DNA from: Aptenodytes patagonicus
Taxonomy: Eukaryota > Chordata > Aves > Sphenisciformes > Spheniscidae
Direction: 5' to 3'
Assembly: GCF_965638725.1 (NCBI RefSeq)
Contig: NC_134951.1
Span: 78,371,068 to 78,435,067 of the forward strand
Length of the DNA: 64,000 bases
A program made the position numbers and the translations under genes. Positions 49,851 to 64,000 of the stretch are shown here, piece after piece; positions within the stretch are counted from its first letter, which is position 1, and every line of letters begins with the position of its first letter. The notes under the pieces were generated by a model. It did not search any database. It was not told where the DNA came from and saw only the letters and a list, made by a program, of their open reading frames with translations.

Positions 49851-51049
49851 GCGCCCAAGGAGGAAATGAGCGCCCGGCCGCCCCGCCCACAGGCCGCCCC
49901 CCACGTTAGGGGCGGGGGACTGCGCGCGCAGCCAGCGCTGGGTGGCGGGAGCCGCCGCAGTGGTGTGGGACGGTGTGGCATGGCGGCCTCGGCAGCGGGC
50001 GGCTCGGCCCCGGCCCGCTTGCGGGGCTGCCTCTGGGGAGCTCGCCGCTCGCTCGCCCGCCCGGCTGGCCGGCCGGCCGGCCGGAAGGCGGTGTCGGGAT
50101 GCCCCTGTCTTGCCGGTGTTTTCTTGTGTCACTTGAACGTTGATTTAAAGCCTGTCGGTTAAGCGGGCAGAGGGGCGGGGCGGGGGAGCGCGCGGCGGGC
50201 AGCGAGACGCGGGGCATCCTGGGGCGGGCGGAAGGATACGGGCGCCGCGCGGCCACCCGCCGGCGGGAGGCGCCACTGTCCGCTTCCTCCTGCCGCCGCC
50301 GGGCGGGGCGGAGGGAGCGCGGCTGCTGGCGGCCCCGCGGAGCCCTGCCTTCGCGCCCCGCGGCGGGGGGGGCCGCGCCTCCGCCACGGCCTCGCCCGTG
50401 AAACCGGCTGTCGGGGGGCGGCGGCGGGAGCCCCGGGGGGGCCGCCTGGGAAAGCTGCTTGGCGCCTTCTCGGAAGGCTGACGGAAAAGATGGCATCTGT
50501 AGAAAGGAGAATTGCGCGTAGCAGTTCATAACGTGCAAGATGGGCGCCGGGCTTCCCAGCCTGACTTCTGGGGCTTTCTGCCAGGCCGGGGAATGACGGT
50601 TTTCGCTCGGTTAAGGCAAGCTCAGCGGTATCGGTGCACATCAGTGTCGTCAATCGACGATGAAAGAAAAGGTAGTTCTGTTCCAGCAGCTTCCAAATAA
50701 ATTAAAGTTCAGTTTAAGGATTTGGGAAAAATAAAGAATAAAGCATACTGTTTCCCCTTAATTGCAGTCTAGCACTGAGCTGCTACTTCAAAATCAAATT
50801 TATCTTTCTTATTTGTTATCTTGATTTCTCAAGCAGTGTTACTGGGGCAAGTAAATATGTTCTCCTCTTGCCAGCAAAGTCGTAAAGCTTCTGTAGGCTA
50901 AATTAGTCTGTCAGCTGGGTTGTGCAGGTGTAATTGATTGTCACGACATCGCTGTTGAAGATGCTCCAGAAATCTGCATTCTTGACTCGCTGGTAGCAGA
51001 AAGAACATACTTGCGACAGAATAGATTCCAATATACATGTGCCCATATT

Positions 51050-51081
51050 TGTGTGTGTGTATATATATATATATAAAAAAA
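51050..51081 (+). repeat. (GT)n(AT)n microsatellite
   Basis: A compound run of about five GT units and seven AT units, followed by an A run. Confidence 0.9.
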
Positions 51082-52920
51082 GATTTTCGGTGAGAACTTG
51101 AAACCTTTTGAAACCCATGCCACGCTTCAAGTGATTTGATATGGACACCAAAACAAGGAGGTGTGAGGATCGTGTGATTAGTCACCACAAGGACAGAGGG
51201 CTTGAATTAGTTCCTTCGAACTCTTATCTTATTTTTAAACTGAAAAAGATACACTGTGATTACTGTTCCGGGTTTCCCGCTCCTGCCTTTGGTTTCCTTC
51301 GAAAATACCTTGCTGGTATTTGTTTTAAGCTTTCAAGATGCTAATGAACAGATGAAGCCACCACAGGATATGGTAGCATGGACGAGGCGCTGAAATACCA
51401 GAGTAGTCCTTGGTATGAACATTAATGTAGCAAATTGACTTGATTTCCTCATGCACAAATGTAAACATTACAATACTAAAAATGCTTATAAGCCAAGTAG
51501 GACAAGAAATTGAAACTTTTTCCATATAAAAGGGATGCAGAGTTGTACTTAAGGCTGTTTCTGTTCTGTGTATTTCTATTCTCGATATAAATTGCCTAAC
51601 ATTTTCTGTATATCAGCAATGATTTAAACACAAGCTCTCCCAATATTTGGGAGTTTGGCTGTTCTTTATTATGTTCAGAAACAAGGCCTCCCTTGTGTCT
51701 TTTTAATAGTACAGATAAAGATCTCACTCAGATACACCGTAAGGTACGGGATCTTAAACCTTCCACTGGTGCCTGTTGTTTGTGTTCATGAGCATGTAGA
51801 AAATACTCCTGCATTTTTTTTATGCCTTGTCAGCACATAGTTACTTAAAATTTATCTTTACAAGTGTAGATTACTTTTGTGGGAAACATGCTAGCTGAGC
51901 AAGAGCCAGCCAGCCAGAGACATCTAGAGGTAAGAGGAATCAGTCTGTAGGGCTTTATATTCTGGCCTGCCTTCTTTCTGTCCCTTCAAATTAACACATG
52001 TATTATCAGCCTACACTTACAATTTTTTGTTTGAGGAAATAAGAGCAGCAATTTGTTAACCAGTCCTCTGATACTTTTGGGAGGAGGACATTTAACTGAA
52101 ATAGTCTTTTATTCTCTTTGCACATCACGTAATGCGATGAGAACTAACCTGGGATTTTTGGGTGCTACCGGAATAAACATGTTGACACCTGCATTGGGTT
52201 GTGTTTACAGCGTGATAACAGGAGTAAATTTGCTTTTCAAACAGGTGCTAGCATGACCCCCAGCAGCATCGTTTGTCCTCAGATGAGAGGACACGTAACG
52301 ATCTGACCAAGCACCAAAAAAAAAGCAAAATTCATGTATTCATTCATCTATAATGATAAGATGAAATAGGAACCAGATGATGAACGTGTGGGCAATACAG
52401 CTTGCCGTAATTAAACACAGGAAATAAATATGTTTAAGGTGAAAATAACCACTGCACTTTTATTAAGTATATTGTGCTTGTATCTCTGTTTAAGAGGTCA
52501 CGTGAATTGTATGGTAAAATTGTTGCAGGCTCACTCTCTTCTATGTTTGGCTTTGATGGAAAAGTTGATTTAAAAAAAGAGGAAGAATGTCCTGACGAGA
52601 CCGTTGTTTGGCATTAGAGTAAACCCCCTGCGCTCCCATACCATTGCCCACGCTCTTCCTAGCGCCGCTTTCACGCCCAGGGGATATTAACGGAAACGGT
52701 TCTAATTTTTGTTTTGAATCTGTTCATATTGTCTCATCCGGTTTTAGCTTCCTTGAATGACAGTGTGTCGTTCATTAACTTAATTATCCATGGAAGGCTT
52801 GTAGTTGTTTTTAGCTGCCCAGTTCTGGGTTTTCTTTTCACCCCTTGGTTTGGGATGGAAGCCAGCTGGAACAAAGGAAACACTAAGACGCCCCTAAACT
52901 TCGAGGGATGCTGTTTGTCA

Positions 52921-52939
52921 CTTTTTTTTTTTTTTTTTG
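52921..52939 (+). repeat. T-rich homopolymer tract
   Basis: About 19 Ts directly before a short GC-rich patch. It could be the A-tail of a minus-strand retrocopy, but I recognise no parent gene. Confidence 0.7.
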
Positions 52940-55214
52940 CGCCTTATTTTTCTGTTCGCAGTCTGTCACGCCTTCGCGTGGGCTGCTGTCGTCCCCCCCA
53001 CATGTGGCGGGATGCCCCGGCCCTGGCAGCGGCTGCGGGGGGAGTGCTGCGGAGCCCTGAGCGTGGGTCTCCACACTTCCTTCCCACCGGGATTGCAAGA
53101 GCCATTTCCCCTGCTTTTCATGACTGAACAGCGAGAGGCGGGTGAAATACCGTGGTGTGGGAAAAGCAAGCTTTAAGGAAAACTATTTACTAGTATAAAA
53201 GACTCATAAAATAATAGCCTGCAGGTCAGGAAAGCTAGGAAATAGGAAAAAAGTGAGATAAAGCGTTGTTCAGAAGAAGAGAAAAACTGTTTGGAGGACT
53301 GTTATGTACACTTGTTAGCATTTTAAAGTACCTTAAAATACCAGGAACTAAAGAAAGGCTAATTGCCTCTTGCAAAGGTTGTCCGTGACTTGTAAGGACA
53401 TAAGGTGGAGGAAGGCAAAACAGCAGTACATCTACTGCCGGAGGAGAGAGTGAGCTCTTGGGGGCACTAGAAAAGGCTGCTGTAGTCTACAGGTGTGTAG
53501 GGAAGATAAAATGTATGGATTGCTGCACTGTGAAGAAAGTGATACAGAGAGGTCCTTCAGGTAACTACTAGGTAAAGATCTGGGCAGCAAAAAGCCCAAA
53601 TTTGACATCCATTAACTCTCCCTCTCTTACAGAAGCTTCCAGAACACTAGGGTGCAAGCTTAATGCAGTCTGTATCCCCTGATAAGATGTTTTTAAGGAT
53701 CTTACTGGAATTATCACATTTTTCTTCCATTTTTAAAGCAAGAAGTAATTAGAACTTCTTCAGAAAGCTCTTGTAAGGACTTCTCTTTTAATTACCAGTA
53801 ATTTTTTATGATTATATGTATATGACTCCATAAAAGCATATAAAATCAGCAGTATGATAACGTACAGCTCCACAGAGCCAATTTGATTTGCAACTCTTAT
53901 CTCCAAGATGGCAGCACTTGAAATGCTACCGCACACCTGTGAATTGGTGTGTGCAACATAGTGGTCAGGAACGTTGTTCCTGTTAGGGGCTGACCACAGT
54001 GGTGAGTGAAAGCCAGAGCCTCTCCTGAAGACATCCCCTGACTGACAGTCAGCCAAGATCCAATTACAGCCAAATGGTGACTCGAGTTAAATTCAGTTTG
54101 GGGATGCTTGATAAATACTGCAGGCTTGCATTTGAAGTAGAGGTGTGCGTATAGTTGCTAAGGGTATAAACCCAGGTTTTTACCTTTTGTCAAGCCATAG
54201 AAAGGCCACGATGGTTTTAATAATGCAGTGGTTTTTCTGTCTGAGGGGAAGACAGCATTTTTTTATTAAACACTGATTAGATTATGAGCTTTCCCTGACA
54301 AAAATAGATTCAAGGAAAACACAGATTACTCTTAACACAGCCAAGAACATTTTTTGCTTATCAGGAACTTGATTTCCAAGGACCCAATCAGTCAGGTTGG
54401 AGTTTGAGGTTGAGGAATTTTAGAAAATGTAAATCTCATCCTCACTGGGAAAACAGTTTGTTCTTTGAGGCATACCTTATGTGCTGAACTTATTAGGAGA
54501 CAAGTGAGTGTCAGTCCACTGGTAAGAAAACTTGGAAAAAGAAAGAATTGTCTTTCTAGACCTGAGAAAGGTACTAAAGGTGCTCAGCAAGCCCAAGTGC
54601 CCTATATATTCTGACACGATGTCACAGTATATGGAGAAAGGGAAAGGCTTCCTCAGATCTTTCCCAAGTGAAAAAGGCTCTGGTTTTCATGAAATCATGC
54701 TTGTTGTTGAGCTTACTTGTTTTGGTAGCTTATTTAATTTTTTTATGGAGGAAAAAAGGGTGACTTTGCTGTCCCTTTGTCAAAGAGAAAAAAGCTGGCT
54801 TTTTGCTTAGACCAACCAAAGAACAATTCCTCTTCCCTATCAGGAATATAAGTAATTTCAAACACAGGCAAAGCATGGAAAACTTGTATCTGAAGGGTGA
54901 ATGCCTCCTAAATGCTTTCAGTTGAGAACTATGGACCCCAAAAGTATCAAGGATTTTGAAGTATCTTACATAACTACTGTGACAAGGTTTGACTCCTATC
55001 TTTGAAGACACGGTTTTAGTGTACACTCCTGCAAAAGTAGTCAAGTGTGTTCCATGCTGCTGGCAAAGAATAAAAAACAAAAGAGAAATAAGGAAAAGCA
55101 GGATACTCTTATCACTATCAGTAACAGAAGTCCCAAATGTTGGCCAATTATTTGACATTAAGTTTAAGTATCATAACTAACATATCCTGCAGCAAAGGGC
55201 CAGTTCCATAAAAC

Positions 55215-55459
55215 GTGAAGATGGATCACTTCTGCTTCAAACTTGCATCTCAATCACAGGAACATGTTGGCATTTGCTTATTTCATGGCCATGAGTGTTC
55301 CCACACAGCTGCAGATGAACTGAACACCGATGAGGACGTGTTTCTTCTGGCTGTACAGTATGGAATGATGCAAGGCAACATCAGCGGGGAAGGAGAGGAG
55401 CCACATCTCCTTCCCTGAGGAATCCCATGTGCATTTTTTTCTGTAAGGATCCCAATAAA
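55215..55459 (+). other. Short open frame with downstream AATAAA, unproven
   Basis: A 67-codon ATG-initiated frame ends at 55418, with AATAAA at 55454-55459 just after it. The product is acidic and has no motif I recognise. No upstream promoter is evident. It could be the last exon of a non-coding transcript or chance. Confidence 0.2.
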
Positions 55460-56987
55460 GCAGATACTAGTACCATTATTGTGTATAAGATTTTAAAGAC
55501 TAGAGAATTTCCTATTACAGGAAAGTTGTAAAATTAAGGTTTTTTTGAAAATTCTAGAATGATCTGCTATCAAGATTTATGAATTTAAAGTAATTGTTCT
55601 TTTCCATTTTTTTGCCTATAAAAGGTGCAGCTTAGTTTTTATCAAACTCACATCCCCAACAAAAGCATTTTTGTAAATATTTACCGACCAAGTGTCAGAT
55701 TTATGGTGTTTCACATTTGGTAGCAACACTCTGTAAAGGTTAAATTTAGAAAGCATTTTTTAGTGGAAGAGTAAATTAGTGAACACTGAAATGCTCTGAA
55801 TTTTAGCCTATTTCTAAAAAACCAGCCACCATTACCAAATGAAAATGCCAAAATTTTTGCAGTTTGAGTATTTCACATAAGGCACAAGTCTGTTTCATTG
55901 TGTTCATAGAAAGGTAATAAATAAACTTTGCACAACATAGCCTTACTCTTTTACTGATAACAAGCAAGCTCTCTGTTCTGAATTGATGTCCTAATTTTTA
56001 CTGACTTACTTAATTTCCCAGAGCTTAGATTTCCAAGAAAAGGTAAAATGTACCAGCATAGGGCAGTAGTTTGCTATTGAGTATTATGCTGCTCATTAAC
56101 TACACTGAATTTAAAAGCACGGCTGCCTAGTCATGTTTAATATTTTTTTCTACATTTAAATAACAACTTTGATCTGTACCATACATGTTTCATAATTCTT
56201 TGCCTTTGTGCAATTGCTACGTTATTTTGTTCCTTTACAAGTCCCTTTTATGCATTTGGATCTCAATCCTGGACACCGTCCAAGCAGAGTTAAATAGGGT
56301 ACTGCAAGTCTGATAAAGGTACCAAGATAAAGCTCATTCATCTTTGTCGTTTCAGGGTGGCCCAATATTGCAGCCTGGTCCGTCACTTGTGTTGAGTTGC
56401 AAAACAGTTCTGCTGTTTGGGACTGAGAGCAAAGGTGCAGCAGGTCGGCTGATTGGGGTGAGCTGGCCAGAAGCCCCTGGGCCTGCTTCGCATTCAAACC
56501 CTTTCCATCTGTTAGTGGGTTAAAGGTGAAGTGTGGGGAGGGAAGGGGCTGAGGCCTCACTTTATGTTCTGTTCATTATTTATGGTGATATTTGTAAAGT
56601 TTTAAGTACAAGGGAGTCCTGTCTGTAAGGCTTACTTTAGGTGTATTGTCGTTTTTGGACTTTGCACACCTGCTAATGTTCAGTGTTAACCTGAGCTCAT
56701 CTTGCATTATTGAGTTTGTATTTGCATTGATGACCTTAAGTTGTAATCAGTCAAATATTACATTAAGAATGACATATTGTATGTCGTACAGTTGATAAAC
56801 TAGGTTACTTGGTGCTGCCCTCATACATCTATATTACTCACTCTCTACTGAATTTTGAAAAGAGGCAGAGACTTCATTCAGTCGTATAGGGTTGCTCAGG
56901 AACTGTACAATATTTTTCTAAAACAATCACTCTGTAATACTTAAAATCATACATTCCTGAGTTTTGCTTGTATGATAGATCTACTAA

Positions 56988-57293
56988 TTACTTACTGGCC
57001 AATCTTTTGAAGACACCAAACATGTTTTTCCCATCCAGATTTAATCTGAGGTCTTTGTTATTGGTATCAGCTGCATCATTAAAGAAAAGCTGTAGCACAT
57101 GCCTGTTGCCAATTAATGCATCCTTAGAAGACTGGTAGATCCATCCACCTAAGGATTTGGCTGCCCACAAGATTTTCCAGAGATTTCCTTTCCTGAAGAC
57201 ATCTGAGGGGGTTCTTCTCTTGCCAAAAGCTGGAAACCCCAAAGTAACTGAAGAAATCTTATGACACGTTGTTCCCTCCTTTGGCCTTATCCT
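56988..57293 (-). other. Unexplained 101-codon open frame (minus)
   Basis: This frame is open stop-to-stop for 101 codons and reads '...KRRTPSDVFRKGNLWKIL...' to '...NLDGKNMFGVFKRLASK'. It has a balanced, protein-like residue mix rich in K, N, L and G. There is no ATG-led start in good context. A possible acceptor 'tttcttcAG' falls inside it. I do not recognise a family. It could be a terminal exon, a worn retrocopy or chance. Confidence 0.25.
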
Positions 57294-58901
57294 TCAGTCA
57301 GACCGAAATACCTAAAAGGACAAGGCTATTTTGAGTGTTGGAGTTACTCTGAGCAGCATGGTTTAACAGAGTTATTGGTGAAATCTAGGCTAACAGTCTT
57401 GCTTTCCATAGCTGAAGTGGTTGTTTTTTTCCTATCTAGCCATGCTGTAGCTTTTTACATTATAAAGCAAGAATAGTGACTGATAGAAGCCAGAGGAATC
57501 CAACGTGGGTATTGTGTTGCTCCTGTTGCTCAGTGTTTCCACACAGAGGGTTCAGATACATTTTATGCATGCAGATTTAATACCACCAAATTCTGATTAG
57601 CCAACATGCAGAATGTCATCACAGGTGTATTGGTGCATCCACTGTCATATGTGTCAGTGTTTGTCATCGCATACTATGTGCTTTTCTAGGACTTAATTTG
57701 TCCTTCTTCCTGCTCTCCCCCCTCCCCCCCCCAAATCCTACTAAATTTTACTACGTGGATAAAAAAATACATCTCCCAACTTTGTTGATACTCTAGCTAA
57801 GGTAGGAGCAACGGCATATTTTCTAACAATCTTCTTGGCCTTCAGTTGCAACTCCAATGCGGTGCTTTGGCTGGAACGTCTGTTAGGCCGAGTACCTGTT
57901 CTGCGAACGAGTCAGCACAGGACTCGGCACGGGAGGGAATAAGGACTGAAGATCTAGGTTGTGAGATGGACGAGTGATTTCAGCCCATCTATCCATTTTT
58001 TTTTTACTGCTGTTACTTTCTTTGACATATGTTCTTGGTTCCTCCCTTTATTTACTCTGTCCCTTCTTCCTCTAAATGTTTTAGTATTGTTGCTGCCCAC
58101 CCCACATCTCTAGGCTTCCCAGCTACATTTCCCCACAGAGAAACGTTTCTGCCTGCCCACCCTGCTAAGGGCTGCGGCCATCGCTGCTGCCGCCTCCTCT
58201 CCTTCCAGCCTCTGCCTCCCTGGCTGCCAGGAAGCTCTTGCTCCCAGCACCAGGTCCCTCTCGGCTACCCCGGCTTTCCCCTTGCAGCGTTCACCTCCCG
58301 CGGAGGCAGCCTGGGAGTATCCCCCTGCTTGCCTCCTTGTGCAGGTCAGACAGGAACAGCCCTTGGGCCAGCGGCATAGCACTGCCCGTGCTAAAAAAAT
58401 GTTAGGCTTCTGTTAAATTAAAAAAAAAGACGTGTGCTGTGTGTTGGTAATCTCTGGGTGTCGGTAACTGTTGCTGAGCAAATCAAACAGTGATAGGTAA
58501 TTTTGTATAGTTTGATTTAAATTATTCTTCTGTTGGGTTTTCTGCTCACATAGATCCGATGAAATGCCACCATGAAACAAACTGCCTAGAAACCAAAATA
58601 CAATAATAGAGCATTTGATCTGCATCTTTTATTTTATAAGAAAGTCAACCGAGTATTAGCAAGAGCTGGCAAAAGGCGCTGAACAGACCCTGGCTGCCTT
58701 ACCGGGGACGGGGGAGAGGGAAGCGTCTGACGGCCCCCAGAAGCGCGCCGCAGCCCCGGGCCTGGCAGGCGGAGGCGTTACGGCTGTTTTCCTCACCGAC
58801 TCCGGGAGCGAGGTGGCAGAGGACGCCCACCGCCACCCGGGGGGACGGGTGGGCCCCGCCGGCGGCCGGCCTCCCGGCTCTCCCCAGGGACCCGGCCACG
58901 A

Positions 58902-58911
58902 ATCACCCGTG
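58902..58911 (+). promoter_or_regulatory. ACAT2: SRE-like word upstream of ACAT2
   Basis: ATCACCCGTG shares 7 of 10 bases with the classic sterol regulatory element ATCACCCCAC. It lies about 170 bases before the start codon, next to GC boxes, the usual SREBP-Sp1 pairing. The match is imperfect and binding is inference. Confidence 0.3.
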
Positions 58912-59080
58912 CGGGCTCCCTCCTCCCGCTCCCGGCAGCGGCCCGCCCCGCCCGGCGGCAGGCGAGGGGCGGGACCGGCAACACGCGAGGGGCGGCCCCG
59001 GCGCCGGCTCCGCTCTCGCTTCGGCCGCGGCTGCTGCTCCTGCTCCCCGCAGCCGCTCCGCGCCCGCCGCTGCCGCTGCC

Positions 59081-64000
<4,920 letters not shown>

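Larger units (their letters stand above)
49020..50490. promoter_or_regulatory. WTAP: CpG-island promoter of WTAP
   Basis: This 1.5-kb block is very rich in G, C and CpG, with many GC boxes and several ATGGCG (YY1-like) words, including AAAATGGCGCC at 49845-49855. No TATA box is evident. It lies at the 5' side of WTAP and is the only CpG island between the WTAP start codon and ACAT2. It extends well beyond the proposed WTAP first exon toward ACAT2, as bidirectional islands often do. Long open frames here are by-products of base composition. Confidence 0.85.
50500..58680. other. Intergenic DNA between WTAP and ACAT2 promoters
   Basis: About 8 kb with no gene I can name. It contains a (GT)n(AT)n microsatellite (51050-51081), a T tract followed by a small CpG-rich patch (52921-53150), a short open frame with a nearby poly(A) signal (55215-55459), a 101-codon minus-strand open frame (56988-57293), and a GC-rich stretch at 58080-58380. 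No transposon was recognised. Confidence 0.55.

Noticed and set aside
49183-50653. Several 100-234-codon frames on both strands at 49-50.6 kb
   Set aside because: All lie in the WTAP CpG island, overlap each other in different frames, and are low-complexity Pro/Arg/Ala/Gly. Stops are simply rare in GC-rich DNA.
54730-55158. 142-codon minus-strand frame
   Set aside because: It is Phe/Leu/Ser-rich and looks like AT-rich chance. No family signal, promoter or poly(A) support was seen.

Overview
This window is from a bird nuclear genome. The evidence is intron-rich genes with GT-AG junctions, AT-rich introns against sharp CpG islands, CR1 LINE copies ending in the avian octamer tail (ATTCTATG)n, an avian-type ERVL-like LTR element, and proteins that resemble chicken SOD2 and WTAP. 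I cannot name the species. I found no CRISPR array, operon or tRNA gene.

Layout from left to right. Bases 1-803 hold the 3' part of a young CR1 LINE cut by the window edge. SOD2 (mitochondrial manganese superoxide dismutase) lies on the minus strand from 18844 down to 6688. Its five coding exons rebuild exactly to 224 codons, with a CpG-island promoter at about 18.5-19.0 kb. SOD2 intron 2 carries a second young CR1, and intron 3 carries a complete LTR-internal-LTR element with a 5-bp target duplication. WTAP, the scaffold subunit of the m6A methyltransferase complex, follows on the minus strand. Its coding exons run from 45720 down to 22782 and rebuild exactly to 396 codons. It has a short intron of 121 bp and a large CpG island at 49.0-50.5 kb with a likely 5'UTR exon. 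Older CR1 fragments sit in its introns.

Bases 50.5-58.7 kb are intergenic, with only weak, unexplained open frames. ACAT2 (cytosolic acetoacetyl-CoA thiolase) starts on the plus strand at 59081 from its own CpG island. Its first six coding exons (250 codons) are present, and the window ends exactly at the acceptor AG of the next intron.

The three genes are housekeeping neighbours that are also linked on human chromosome 6q25. They act in separate processes: superoxide removal in mitochondria, mRNA methylation in the nucleus, and the first step of sterol synthesis in the cytosol. WTAP here points the same way as SOD2 and away from ACAT2. As I recall the human map, WTAP there is divergent from SOD2 and co-directional with ACAT2, which suggests a local inversion. 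I found no clear novel system. The best leads are the WTAP read-through short isoform, the WTAP orientation, the repeat-bearing LTR element, and a few open frames in the WTAP-ACAT2 gap.
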